Positions 28,544 through 41,973 of a stretch of 64,000 bases of DNA are shown here, piece by piece. The notes beneath the pieces were generated by a model, which did not search any database, was not told where the DNA came from, and saw nothing but the letters and a program-made list of their open reading frames with translations. The stretch covers positions 532,418 to 596,417 of the forward strand of contig NZ_JAJQMN010000002.1 of NCBI RefSeq assembly GCF_028994775.1. The letters are read 5' to 3'. Source of the DNA: Promicromonospora iranensis. Lineage in GTDB: Bacteria > Actinomycetota > Actinomycetes > Actinomycetales > Cellulomonadaceae. The translations under genes were made by a program, and so were the position numbers. The stretch's first letter is position 1, and every line of letters starts with the position of its first letter.

Positions 28544-29350
28544 GAGCCGCGCGAACCGGGCGCGCGCGAAGGAGTACAGGCCGAACGCGGCGATTCCCAG
28601 CCCGGTCACCAGGAGCAGGACGGTGCCGAACGGCTGGTCCCGGATCGTGTGCAGGGCCTCGTCGAGCCCACCCGCCTGTGACGCGTCCGCACTCACCGCG
28701 GCGGCCACGAGGAGTCCGCCGACGACCCCGAGCGCAATGCCCTTGGCGACGTATCCGGCCTGCCCGAGCCGCACCACCACCGGTCCGACGGCGCCCCCAC
28801 CGGTCCCGGTGAGGTCGCGCATGAACCTCTTCCGTACCCCCTTGACCACGTGGTAGACCCCGACGGCGATGATCACGGCGCCTGCGGCACCGACGAGCCA
28901 GCGGCCGCCCGGAACGGTGAAGACACCGGCCGTCATGCCCTCCTCGCTGCTGCCACCACCAGCGGTGCCCTGCGCGTACCGGACGCCGCTGACCGCCAGC
29001 ACGCCGTACAGCACGGCCTTCGCCACGCTCTTGGCCCGCGCGCCGGCCTGGTGCTCCGCGTTCGGCACACCCAGGAAGGCCGTCGCGAGCTGCCACAGCG
29101 CGAGCGCGGCAAATCCCACCGCGACTGCCCAGAGCAGCACATCGCCGCCAGGCATCTGTGCGATCGCCCGAAAGGCTCCGGACTCGTCCGCCTGGCCGGC
29201 GGGCTGGCCCAGCGCAAGCTGGATCGCCAGCCAAGCGACCAGGAGGTGCAGAACGCCAGAGGCCACGTAACCGCCTCGAGCCAGGACCCGCACGGGTCCA
29301 CTGTTCTGTGCGCGGCGGGCCGCGGCATCAGCAGACGAGTTCTTGGACAC
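28541..29350 (-). CDS. DUF1206 integral membrane protein
   Basis: This 269-residue protein has about six transmembrane segments arranged as three similar pairs, each starting with a small basic/aromatic patch such as ARGGYVASGVLHLLVAW and GQAGYVAKGIALGVVG. This is the DUF1206 repeat. GTG 29350 follows GGAGG. The function of the family is not known. It is convergent with the DUF218 gene. Confidence 0.88.
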   Translation of the reverse strand: MSKNSSADAAARRAQNSGPVRVLARGGYVASGVLHLLVAWLAIQLALGQPAGQADESGAFRAIAQMPGGDVLLWAVAVGFAALALWQLATAFLGVPNAEHQAGARAKSVAKAVLYGVLAVSGVRYAQGTAGGGSSEEGMTAGVFTVPGGRWLVGAAGAVIIAVGVYHVVKGVRKRFMRDLTGTGGGAVGPVVVRLGQAGYVAKGIALGVVGGLLVAAAVSADASQAGGLDEALHTIRDQPFGTVLLLVTGLGIAAFGLYSFARARFARL

Positions 29351-29453
29351 GCTTGCACCTCCGTCAGGCCACGCCGAGTGCGGGGCAGTACACACTGGCG
29401 CATTTCAGAGTAATCCGCACGCGGCACGCGCCGGTAGGTACCTCCTCGCCGGC

Positions 29454-30548
29454 TCAGCCGGCGGCCGAACCGCCACACTCCGCGACGACCTCGCCGTCGG
29501 CGATCAGCCGCACGTCGACGAGGAGGTCGGTACCGAGGGCCGCCATGGCCTCCGGGTCGGCTATCTCGACGTCCGCGACGTGGACGTCGCCGTCCGGCGA
29601 GACGGTGCGCGTGTGCGTGAAACCGCCGTCGGCGGACCGGTCGTCGCCCTGCCCGGTACCGATGTCCCAGGACCGGGAGACCGGCGCTGCCTCGTGCGCG
29701 GACGGCGACCGGACGGAGACGTTGATGCGGTAGTCGACCTCCCGTGCCGACGGCTCGCTCGTCCAGGAGATCACCGCGGTCACGCTCGCTGTCCGGGCCT
29801 CGTGGACTGTCCACAGCCGACGGTCCTGTTCCGTGGACACGGAGCCACCGAGCGCGATGTCCCCGGAGGTCAGCGCCGGCCCGACCCCATCGACGCCGCA
29901 CCCGCCGAGGCCGGTCATGGGCTCCGAACGACTGCTGCTGATCGGCACGCACCCGTAGGCGAGCCCCAGGACCACCGCGACCAGCGCCGCGGAGTTCACC
30001 GCGATCCTCGGTCGGCGAGAGAGGTCGGGCAGGTCCTGCACCACCACGGTGTGCGCGATCGTGTCCGCGAACGTCTGCCGCTTCGCGTGCCACAACGGCC
30101 GCAGGTAACCGATGAGCAGTACGGCGTCGAGCAGGTGCAGCGCCCAGCGCACCAGCGTCGTCCACCAGCCGGCCGGTCCGGAGGACCGCTCGCGGACGAC
30201 CCGGATGCCGACCACCAGCTTGCCGGGGGTCCAGCCGGTCAGCGCCTGCAGGACCAGCAGGACCACGAGGGCGCCGATCGGCACGAGGATCAGCGGGTTG
30301 TTCGGCCAGGCCGCGTCGCCGACGGAGCCATAGCCGGGCGTGAGGGTGGGATGGGGGGACCCCGCACCGAGCGTCAGCCAGGTCACTCCCGCCAGGATCG
30401 CGTTGTCGAGGATCGCCGCGACCACCCGCTGCTGCCATCTGGCGTAGGGCGGGAGGACGGCACCGGCCAGCAGGACAGCCCCGTCCGGCGCGAGCGCGAC
30501 GCCGGACACGGTGCCCCCGCCGAGCCGGGACGGGTCGCTGCTGGACAT
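29454..30548 (-). CDS. RDD-family membrane protein with extracytoplasmic C-terminal region
   Basis: This 364-residue protein begins with a cytoplasmic stretch of about 40 residues, then an RDD domain (about 40-175) with WQQRVVAAILDNAIL, GWTPGKLVVGIRVV and the third helix, and then a further transmembrane helix (about 185-205). The final 160 residues are beta-rich and probably outside the membrane, with no domain recognised. ATG 30548 fits the topology. RDD proteins are of mixed or unknown function; some are Na+/H+ antiporters. Confidence 0.8.
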   Translation of the reverse strand: MSSSDPSRLGGGTVSGVALAPDGAVLLAGAVLPPYARWQQRVVAAILDNAILAGVTWLTLGAGSPHPTLTPGYGSVGDAAWPNNPLILVPIGALVVLLVLQALTGWTPGKLVVGIRVVRERSSGPAGWWTTLVRWALHLLDAVLLIGYLRPLWHAKRQTFADTIAHTVVVQDLPDLSRRPRIAVNSAALVAVVLGLAYGCVPISSSRSEPMTGLGGCGVDGVGPALTSGDIALGGSVSTEQDRRLWTVHEARTASVTAVISWTSEPSAREVDYRINVSVRSPSAHEAAPVSRSWDIGTGQGDDRSADGGFTHTRTVSPDGDVHVADVEIADPEAMAALGTDLLVDVRLIADGEVVAECGGSAAG

Positions 30549-30625
30549 GGACGAAGCATGGCAGCACACGCGGCGCCGGCCCAGGAAAGAGGCTCGTGGG
30601 TGAGGACGTCTGGCATCCTGCGCAG

Positions 30626-31018
30626 ATGACGGCACAAGAGATGATGGAACGGCTCGCAGAGGTCATCGACGGGCATCGGTGGGACGACCTCCCGGCGCTG
30701 CTCCATCCCGAGTTCTCGTGCCGCTACGTGCACACCGGCGAGACCTTCGACCGGGATTCCTGGGTGCGGATCAACGCGGACTATCCCGGGTTCCAGGACT
30801 TCCGGCTGCTCGACTGCGTCGCCGACCGTGAGCGCGCCGCCGGCCGAGCCCATGTCACGGGCCTTGCCGACGGCGAGCTGCAGCACTTCGAGGTGGCGAC
30901 GTTCCTCACCCTGCGCGACGGCCTCGTCGTCGACATGACCGAGGTGTGGACGGACGTCGACCTCACACCGCCCGCTGGTACCAGGCCGCAACAAACCCCG
31001 GGCGCCACGGACTCCTGA
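30626..31018 (+). CDS. SnoaL/NTF2-like protein
   Basis: This 130-residue protein has the cone-shaped NTF2-like pattern: an N-terminal helix, HPEFSCRYVHTGETFDRDSWV, then beta strands ending GLVVDMTEVWTDVD. ATG 30626 has CATCCT six bases upstream and no ribosome site, which suggests a leaderless message. Proteins of this fold are isomerases, hydrolases or ligand binders, and no function can be assigned. Confidence 0.75.
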   Translation: MTAQEMMERLAEVIDGHRWDDLPALLHPEFSCRYVHTGETFDRDSWVRINADYPGFQDFRLLDCVADRERAAGRAHVTGLADGELQHFEVATFLTLRDGLVVDMTEVWTDVDLTPPAGTRPQQTPGATDS

Positions 31019-31033
31019 GGCCTGGGCGGCCCG

Positions 31034-31879
31034 CTAACCGGCGAGGCCGGCCAGCAGCTCGGCCGCCGGACGCGGCCGCACCAGCCAGAGCAGGTGGCTG
31101 GACTCGAGGGTGTGCACGTCGTACGGGTTGTCCGGCGTGAGCGCGTCACCCTCCCGGATCAGCCGGTCCTGCATCGCGAGCGGGATGCTGGTGTCCGCAC
31201 TGAGCCGCACGTAGGTCTTGGGGATCGTGCCCCAGGTCGCTGCCTGGGCCCGGTCGGCCGACGTACCCACGTCCAGGTTCTCGTCGGGCTGGAAGGTGTT
31301 GAGGAAGGTGCGGAACTCGTCGTCCGTGCCTTCCGCGAGGAACGCCTCCTTGAGGCCCGCGAGCACGGCTGGGTCGGCGGTGCGGAAGTTGCATCGCAGC
31401 AGGCCGACGGCGGCCGGGTCGGCCGCCAGCGCGCCCGCGAGCGCTCCGGCGTCCACCGACGCCATCTCGGGTTCCGCGTAGTAGTCACCCACGTCGAGGT
31501 CCACCGGGGCCCACGCGGAGACGTACACGATCCGGTCGATCAGGTCGGGGCGGGCGTTGCCGACGGCGGTCACCGTGGCGCCGCCCCGGCTGTGCGCCAC
31601 GAGGATCACCGGCCCGTGCTCCTTCGCCCGCTCGAGGACCTCGATGACACGCGCGACGTTGTCCGCGAGCATGACGCCCTTGATGCCGCCGGGCTCCGTC
31701 GCGAGGGCCGCGGCGTCCTGCGGGGCCTGGTACGCGGCGGGGTAGGTCGCCTCGAAGCCGTGGCCCGGCAGGTCGACGGCGGCGGAGCGGTGGCCGAGCA
31801 GGGCGAGCTCCGCCTGGAGCGGCGCGAACGAGAACGAGTTGGCGAAGGCGCCGTGGATCAGCACGAAGGTGGGAGACAC
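31034..31879 (-). CDS. Alpha/beta hydrolase
   Basis: This 281-residue protein has the oxyanion strand FVLIHGAFANS, the nucleophile elbow AHSRGG (Ser) and a late His in LESSHLLW, consistent with an alpha/beta-hydrolase triad. The elbow has Arg after Ser, as in plant hydroxynitrile-lyase or methylesterase-like proteins. GTG 31879 is preceded by TAACAT eight bases upstream, so the message may be leaderless. The substrate is unknown. Confidence 0.87.
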   Translation of the reverse strand: MSPTFVLIHGAFANSFSFAPLQAELALLGHRSAAVDLPGHGFEATYPAAYQAPQDAAALATEPGGIKGVMLADNVARVIEVLERAKEHGPVILVAHSRGGATVTAVGNARPDLIDRIVYVSAWAPVDLDVGDYYAEPEMASVDAGALAGALAADPAAVGLLRCNFRTADPAVLAGLKEAFLAEGTDDEFRTFLNTFQPDENLDVGTSADRAQAATWGTIPKTYVRLSADTSIPLAMQDRLIREGDALTPDNPYDVHTLESSHLLWLVRPRPAAELLAGLAG

Positions 31880-31928
31880 GGCGTCAGATGTTACTGCCCT
31901 CGCGCACGTGTCGGCGGCAGCCGGGCCA

Positions 31929-32537
31929 TCACTGGCCCACGCGGCCGTCGATCCGCTCGCGCAAGAGGTCGGCGTGCCCGCAGTGCCTGGCATACTCCGC
32001 GATCTGCCCCACGAGGGCATCGCGAAGCTGCAGGTCGGCGCCGTCCGGGCCGAAGTCCGACGCACCGGCGTTCCGCATGCCGAGGTCGGGGACGCCGTCG
32101 AGGAACCGGTCGGTGGCCGCTACCGCGGCACGCCACTGCTGCCAGGCGTCGTCGACGACGGCCGGGTCGGCCACTGCACCGTTCCAGGCGCCGTCCCGGT
32201 CCGTCTCGGTGCGGTACAGATAGGGGGCGTCCTCACCGCCCATCACGCGGCACAGGTGCCGCTCCTCGTCGGCCAGGTGCCGCACCAGCCCGAGCAGAGA
32301 CATCGTGGACGGCGGGGCCGACCGCCTGGCGAGCTGCTCCGCATCGAGATCGGCGCACTTCAGCTCCAGGGTGAGCCGGTAGTAGCGGAGATAGCCCAGC
32401 AGGATGTCGCGCTCGTCGTCTGCTGGGTCGTCGGTCTCTCGCGGATCGTCGTCCGGGTCGATCCACATGTCGGGATAGACCGTCGACCGCGTCCAGCGAG
32501 GGGTCTCGGCCTCTTCGCCGCGTCCTCTGGGCTCCAT
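31929..32537 (-). CDS. DinB-family (DUF664) protein
   Basis: This 202-residue protein has the DinB four-helix bundle pattern: LLGYLRYYRLTLELKC, SLLGLVRHLADEERHL and IAEYARHCGHADLLRE, which supply the His residues of a putative metal site. It could be a mycothiol- or metal-dependent enzyme, as known for some relatives. Start ATG 32537 has no ribosome site and may be leaderless. It is similar in family to the gene at 47664. Confidence 0.85.
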   Translation of the reverse strand: MEPRGRGEEAETPRWTRSTVYPDMWIDPDDDPRETDDPADDERDILLGYLRYYRLTLELKCADLDAEQLARRSAPPSTMSLLGLVRHLADEERHLCRVMGGEDAPYLYRTETDRDGAWNGAVADPAVVDDAWQQWRAAVAATDRFLDGVPDLGMRNAGASDFGPDGADLQLRDALVGQIAEYARHCGHADLLRERIDGRVGQ

Positions 32538-32609
32538 GTCAACATCGTGGACCCGTCCCGCGCAGCCCGCCACGTTATTCGGGAGCGCGCCGGACCCCCG
32601 TTCCTGCGA

Positions 32610-32637
32610 GGTTGCCGGCCCTGTCGGGCCGGCAACC
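32610..32637 (-). terminator. Intrinsic terminator after uxuA
   Basis: A perfect 12-bp stem is formed by 32610-32621 (GGTTGCCGGCCC) and 32626-32637 around the loop TGTC, directly after the uxuA stop on the minus strand. Confidence 0.75.
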
Positions 32638-32641
32638 CGGC

Positions 32642-33766
32642 TCAGCCCTGCTGGTAGCGGAACGCGTCCCATGCGCCGAGGAGGTACTGGATGCCGAGGG
32701 CCCGGTCGTAGAGCCCGTATCCGGGACGCGGCTTGTTCGTGGTGTTCTCGTCCCACAGGTGGCGGCCGTGATCGGGCCGGATGTAGCCCTGGTAGCCGGC
32801 CTCGGCGTACGCCTTCATGATCCCGGTCGTGTCCACGCTGCCCTCGGCGGCACGGTGGGCCACCTCGGTGAAGTCGCCGTTGTCGAAGTGCTTGATGTTG
32901 CGCACGTGCGAGAAGTGGATGCGGTCCATGAAGGTCCGTACGGCGTCGACCGCGTCGTGCTCCGGGTTGGCGGAAAAGCTCCCCAGGCACAGGGTCAGGC
33001 CGTGGTACGGGCTCGGGTGCAGGTCGAGCACCCGCGCGATGCGCTCCTTGCTGGAGACCACGCGCGGCCAGCCGAAGACGTCGAACGGCGGGTCGTCGGG
33101 GTGCACGCCCAGCTTGACGTCGTACTCCTCGCAGGTGGGGATGACCGCTTCGAGGAAGTACTTGTAGTTCGCGTACATGTCGTCGTGGGTGACGCCCACG
33201 TAGGCCGCGTTGAGCTCATGGAAGCTGGCCAGCCGCTCGGGCTCCCACCCCGGCAGGGTGAGCCCGTGCGTGTTCGCCTCCATGTCGGCGATGAGGCTCT
33301 CGGGCGACATCTTGTCGACCACGGCCTTCTCGTAGTACAGCGCGGTCGAGCCGTCGGGCAGCGGGTGCCACAGGTCGGTGCGCAGCCAGTCGAAGACCGG
33401 CATGAAGTTGTAGCAGACGACCTTCACGCCGGCGCGACCGAGCCGCTCGATCGTCGTGATGTAGTTCGCGATGGCCTCGTCCCGGCTCATCCCGAGGACG
33501 GTCCGCCCGAGCTTGATCGACTCGTGGACGTTGACCGACTCGACCACCTCGGCGTCGAACGTCCGCGTCACGCCCTGGGCGCGTGCCGCGTCCGACAGGC
33601 CGGTGATACGCGCGACCTCGGCGTCGATCTCGGTCTGTTCCCAGACCTCACCGGCCTGCTTGTGGTGCAGGCTCCACACGATGGTCTCCACGCCAGGGAT
33701 CTGGCGCACGTGATCCAGGGTCACGGTGTCGTTGCCCTCGCCGTACCAGCGGAAGCCCATCTTCAC
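32642..33766 (-). CDS. uxuA: Mannonate dehydratase
   Basis: This 374-residue TIM-barrel enzyme converts D-mannonate to 2-keto-3-deoxygluconate in hexuronate catabolism. Recognisable UxuA segments include VVCYNFMPVFDWLRTDL, GVHPDDPP, the SHVRNIKH strand and GYIRPDHGRHLW, which carry the metal and substrate ligands. GTG 33766 follows GAGGAG by six bases; ATG 33760 is an alternative. The gene has its own promoter and GntR-like operator upstream. No other hexuronate gene is nearby. Confidence 0.95.
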   Translation of the reverse strand: MKMGFRWYGEGNDTVTLDHVRQIPGVETIVWSLHHKQAGEVWEQTEIDAEVARITGLSDAARAQGVTRTFDAEVVESVNVHESIKLGRTVLGMSRDEAIANYITTIERLGRAGVKVVCYNFMPVFDWLRTDLWHPLPDGSTALYYEKAVVDKMSPESLIADMEANTHGLTLPGWEPERLASFHELNAAYVGVTHDDMYANYKYFLEAVIPTCEEYDVKLGVHPDDPPFDVFGWPRVVSSKERIARVLDLHPSPYHGLTLCLGSFSANPEHDAVDAVRTFMDRIHFSHVRNIKHFDNGDFTEVAHRAAEGSVDTTGIMKAYAEAGYQGYIRPDHGRHLWDENTTNKPRPGYGLYDRALGIQYLLGAWDAFRYQQG

Positions 33767-33815
33767 GGCGTACTCCTCGTCGTCGTCCTCGGGTGCCGGC
33801 CTTGTCCGACCGGCC

Positions 33816-33839
33816 TTGTATAGCCGTTCTTGTATACAT
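33816..33839 (-). promoter_or_regulatory. uxuA promoter with GntR-type operator
   Basis: The palindrome TGTATACA (33831-33838, within TTGTATACAT) and a half-site TTGTATA (33816-33822) lie 50-75 bp before uxuA. Read on the minus strand, TATACA at about 33817-33822 is a good -10 element. TTGTATACAA-like dyads are used by FadR-subfamily GntR repressors of hexuronate genes. No such repressor gene is in the window. Confidence 0.6.
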
Positions 33840-33842
33840 CAT

Positions 33843-33867
33843 GCCCGCCCCGTCGTGCGGGGCGGGC
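33843..33867 (-). terminator. Intrinsic terminator after the GH2 gene
   Basis: A perfect 9-bp stem GCCCGCCCC (33843-33851) pairs with 33859-33867 around a seven-base loop, six bases beyond the stop of the GH2 gene. Confidence 0.75.
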
Positions 33868-33873
33868 ACGTGT

Positions 33874-38372
<4,499 letters not shown>

Positions 38373-38373
<1 letters not shown>

Positions 38374-39635
38374 TGCGGGCCCGGGACGACATGACCTTCC
38401 CTCCGGAGGAGTACCAGCGCAGGCTGCACGACCTGCGCGAGCGGATGGCGGCCCGGCGGCTGGACGCCGTGGTCATCACCGACCCGGAGAACCTGATGTA
38501 CCTGACGGACTACCAGACCACCGGGTACTCGTTCTTCCAGGCGCTGGTCGTCCCGCTCGACGGCGACCCCCTGATGATCACCCGGGCCATGGAGGAGTCG
38601 AACGTCGTCGAGCGCACCTGGGTCGAGCACACGCGGCCGTATCCCGACACCGGTGACGCCATCCAGGAGCTCGTGCTGGCGCTGAACCAGTCCGGGCTCG
38701 GCAACAAGCGGGTGGGCTACGAGCGCAACAGCTACTTCTTCCCCGCCTACCAGCAGGACCGCATCCACACGTCGTTCCAGCACGGTGTGCTGCTGGACTG
38801 CTTCGGCATCGTCGAGGCCGGGCGGCTCCGTAAGTCGGACGTCGAGATCGACGTGATGCGCAGGGCCGCCCGCGCCACCGAGGCAGGGATGTCCGCGGGG
38901 CTCGCGGCCGCCGTCCCCGGCGCCACCGAGAACGACGTCGCCGCCGCCATCTCGTCGGCCATGTTCCGGGCCGGCGGCGAGTTCCCGTCAGTGATGCCGT
39001 ACGTGGCGTCGGGGCCGCGGTCGATGATCGGGCACGCCACGTGGGAGGGGCGCGTCATCCAGCCGAACGACCACGTGCTCCTCGAGATCGGCGGCTGCTA
39101 CCGCCGCTATCACACGGCGATGATGCGCACGGCGGTCACCGGCGAGCTGTCGGAGTCGATGTACCGGGCGCAGGAGCGGATGAAGGCGGCGCTGGCGGAG
39201 CTGAAGAGCCTGATGGGCCCCGGCATGACGGTGTCCGACGCCGACTCGATCGTCCGGCGCATCATCTCGGACAACGACGTCGGCGCACGGCTGGTCACCC
39301 GGTCCGGGTACTCGATAGGCATCGCCTTCCCGCCGTCGTGGGACGAGGGCTACATCCTGTCGCTGAACCCCGGCGACTTCTCCGTGCTCGAACCGGGCAT
39401 GACCTTCCACGTGATCCCGTGGATGTGGGGCGTCGACGGCGACAAGACCGTCGGCATCTCCGACACGATCCGCGTCACCGACGACGGGTGCGAGTCGTTC
39501 TTCAGCCTGGACGAGGACTTCGTCGTGCACACCGCCGACGCCGCGACCCTGACGCCGGTGGCCGACCTCCAGCTCGACGCCGCCGGAGAACCGACCGCCG
39601 CCCAGGCCGCCGCCGCAGCGACAGGAGAACCATGA
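38373..39635 (+). CDS. doeA: Ectoine hydrolase (M24 peptidase family)
   Basis: This 420-residue protein has a creatinase-like N-terminal domain (about 15-165) with NLMYLTDYQTTGYS, and an M24 pita-bread domain (about 175-400) with GHATWEGRVIQPNDHVLLEIGG and PGMTFHVIPWMW. The sequence resembles DoeA/EutD, which opens the ectoine ring to acetyl-diaminobutyrate, rather than a proline dipeptidase. Several usual M24 metal ligands appear replaced. ATG 38373 shares its A with the preceding TGA. It is followed by an overlapping dehydrogenase gene. Confidence 0.82.
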
Positions 39636-41008
39636 GCTTCCTCACCGCAACCGACCCCACCACCGGCGCCGTCGTGCGCCGCGTCCCCGCCGCCACACCG
39701 GAGGAGATCACCGCCACCATCGACCGGGCCCAGGCCGCCTTCGAGAGCTGGCGCACCACGTCGTTCGACGAGCGTGCCGAGGTCCTCCGGGCGGTGGCCG
39801 CGCACATGCGGGAGAACGTGGACCGGCTCGGCATGGTCATGACCGAGGAGATGGGCAAGCCCATGGCCGAGTCGCGGGGCGAGGTCAACAAGGCGGCCTG
39901 GGCGGCGGAGCACTACGCCGAGCACGCCGCCGCGTACCTGGCCGACGACGTCATCGCCTCGGACGCCATGTCGAGCTATGTGCAGTACCTGCCGCTCGGG
40001 CCGATCCTCGGTGTGCTGCCGTGGAACGCCCCCTTCTGGCTTGCGTTCCGGTTCTGTGCGCCCGCCCTCATGGCGGGGAACACCTGCGTCATGAAGCACG
40101 ACCCGCACGTTCCCGGCTGCGCCGAGGCGATCGCCGGCGTCTTCGACGCCGTCGGGGCCCCGTCCGGCATCTTCCAGGCCGTACAGGCCGCGAACCGCGA
40201 CGTCGAGCAGGCGATCCGCGACCCGCGGATCCAGGCGGTGTCGTTCACCGGCTCGGAGCGCGGCGGGGCGGCCGTCGCCTCCATAGCGGCGAGCGAGATC
40301 AAGCCCACCGTGCTGGAGCTCGGCGGATCGGACCCCTGCATCGTCCTGGCCGACGCCGACCTGACCCAGGCCGCGGACGTCATCGCGCTGTCCCGCATCA
40401 TCAACGCCGGCCAGTCGTGCATCGCCGCCAAGCGGATCATCGTCGAGCGGCCGGTGCACGACGAGCTCGTCGAGCTGCTCACCGAGCGGCTGGGCGCCCT
40501 GGTCGTCGGAGACCCACGGGACGAGGGCACGCAGGTCGGGCCGATCGCCCGGTCGGACCTGCGCGACAACCTCCACCGCCAGGTCACCGAGAGCATCGCC
40601 GCGGGAGCCACGTGCGTGCTCGGCGGTGAGCTGCCCGACGGCGACGGCTGGTTCTACCCCGTGACCCTGCTGACCGGCGTCGCCCCGGACATGCCCGCGT
40701 GCCGGGAAGAGACGTTCGGCCCGGTCGCGGCGGTCATGGTGGCCGACGACGCGGAGAGCGCGCTCGCACTCGCCAACAACACGTCCTACGGTCTGGCCGC
40801 GAGCCTCTGGACCACCACGGAGCGGGGAGAGGCGATGGCCCGCGACCTCTTCGCCGGGCAGGTGGCGGTGAACGGGATCGTGAAGTCCGACCCCCGGCTC
40901 CCCAGCGGAGGGATCAAGCGCTCCGGCTACGGGCGCGAGCTGGGGCCGCACGGCATCCGCGAGTTCGTGAACGCCCAGCAGGTATGGGTGGGACCCAAGC
41001 AGGAGTGA
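39632..41008 (+). CDS. doeC: NAD(P)-dependent semialdehyde dehydrogenase (DoeC-like)
   Basis: This 458-residue aldehyde dehydrogenase has the cofactor segment VLPWNAPFW, the general-base Glu in LELGGSDP and the catalytic Cys in NAGQSCIAAKR. By sequence alone it would be called succinate-semialdehyde dehydrogenase. The ATGA overlap with doeA and the upstream diaminobutyrate transaminase suggest aspartate semialdehyde as substrate, giving aspartate as the end product of ectoine degradation. That assignment is inferred from context. Confidence 0.78.
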   Translation: MSFLTATDPTTGAVVRRVPAATPEEITATIDRAQAAFESWRTTSFDERAEVLRAVAAHMRENVDRLGMVMTEEMGKPMAESRGEVNKAAWAAEHYAEHAAAYLADDVIASDAMSSYVQYLPLGPILGVLPWNAPFWLAFRFCAPALMAGNTCVMKHDPHVPGCAEAIAGVFDAVGAPSGIFQAVQAANRDVEQAIRDPRIQAVSFTGSERGGAAVASIAASEIKPTVLELGGSDPCIVLADADLTQAADVIALSRIINAGQSCIAAKRIIVERPVHDELVELLTERLGALVVGDPRDEGTQVGPIARSDLRDNLHRQVTESIAAGATCVLGGELPDGDGWFYPVTLLTGVAPDMPACREETFGPVAAVMVADDAESALALANNTSYGLAASLWTTTERGEAMARDLFAGQVAVNGIVKSDPRLPSGGIKRSGYGRELGPHGIREFVNAQQVWVGPKQE

Positions 41009-41030
41009 CGGTGCCCGAGCAGGGGGCCGG

Positions 41031-41909
41031 TCACTGCAGGCTGAAGCCGCCGTCCGTGGTGATGACCTGGCCGACCACCCAGGAGCCGGCCGGCCCGGCG
41101 AGCCAGCCGATGAGGCGCGCGGGATCCGTCGGCTCGCCCCAGCGGCCGAACGGGGTGGCGGCCTTCCACGCCTCGAGCTCCTCGAGCGGCCGGTCCGTCG
41201 AGCCCGGGTCGAGGTACCCCGTGTTGACCGGCCCGGGGTTGACCGTGTTGAGGACGATCCCGAGGTCGAGCAGCTCCGCCGCGACCGTCGCCGTCACCCC
41301 CGCCAGCGCGGCCTTGGACGCCGCGTACGCGACCTCGCCCCGCATGGGCCCCTGCTGCTGCCCCGACGTCATCCAGAACACCTTCGGAGCCGTGACCGGG
41401 TCGGACGGCGCCGTCCGCGCCTGCCGCTCCCCCGGACTGGCCGCCGCCTCCGGCGCCGCGTCCAGGAACTGCAGCGCGAACCGGCGGGTGAGCAGGATCG
41501 TGGAACGCGTGTTGGTCTCCCAGAACCCGTCGAGGGCCGCCGGCGACATGTCGAGGATCGACCCGTCCCCGCCGCTCCGGGCGTGGTTGCACACGAGCAG
41601 GTCGACGGAGCCGGTGAGGGCGCTCGCGGCGTCGAACAGCGAGTCGACCTGTGCCGGGTCCCTGAGGTCCGCACCCGCGGAGCCGGCCACGGCGTCACCC
41701 CGGAGGGCCTCCCGCACCCCGGCGTGCACGGCGTCGAGATCGTCGGCACCCCACGGCGTCGCGGCGTCGTGCGGGGCGTAGTGCTGCGTGAAGACGCTCG
41801 CACCGAGGGCGGCGAGCTGGCGGGCCACCGCGTAGCCGATGCCCTTGCGCCGCGACACCCCGGTCACGAGCGCGGTCCGGCCGGTGAGGTGCTGGTCGCT
41901 GATCGACAT
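41031..41909 (-). CDS. Short-chain dehydrogenase/reductase
   Basis: This 292-residue protein has a slightly altered cofactor motif TGVSRRKGIG, NHAR in place of the usual NNAG, and the catalytic YAASK. It ends VITTDGGFSLQ as many 3-oxoacyl-ACP-reductase-like SDRs do. ATG 41909 gives the expected N-terminus. It is convergent with the ectoine operon and its substrate is unknown. Confidence 0.87.
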   Translation of the reverse strand: MSISDQHLTGRTALVTGVSRRKGIGYAVARQLAALGASVFTQHYAPHDAATPWGADDLDAVHAGVREALRGDAVAGSAGADLRDPAQVDSLFDAASALTGSVDLLVCNHARSGGDGSILDMSPAALDGFWETNTRSTILLTRRFALQFLDAAPEAAASPGERQARTAPSDPVTAPKVFWMTSGQQQGPMRGEVAYAASKAALAGVTATVAAELLDLGIVLNTVNPGPVNTGYLDPGSTDRPLEELEAWKAATPFGRWGEPTDPARLIGWLAGPAGSWVVGQVITTDGGFSLQ

Positions 41910-41973
41910 GTGTCCAACGTATCGAGGCGAGAAGTCGGCGATCCAGCTGATTCGGGCGGTCGAGCGTCTCGCG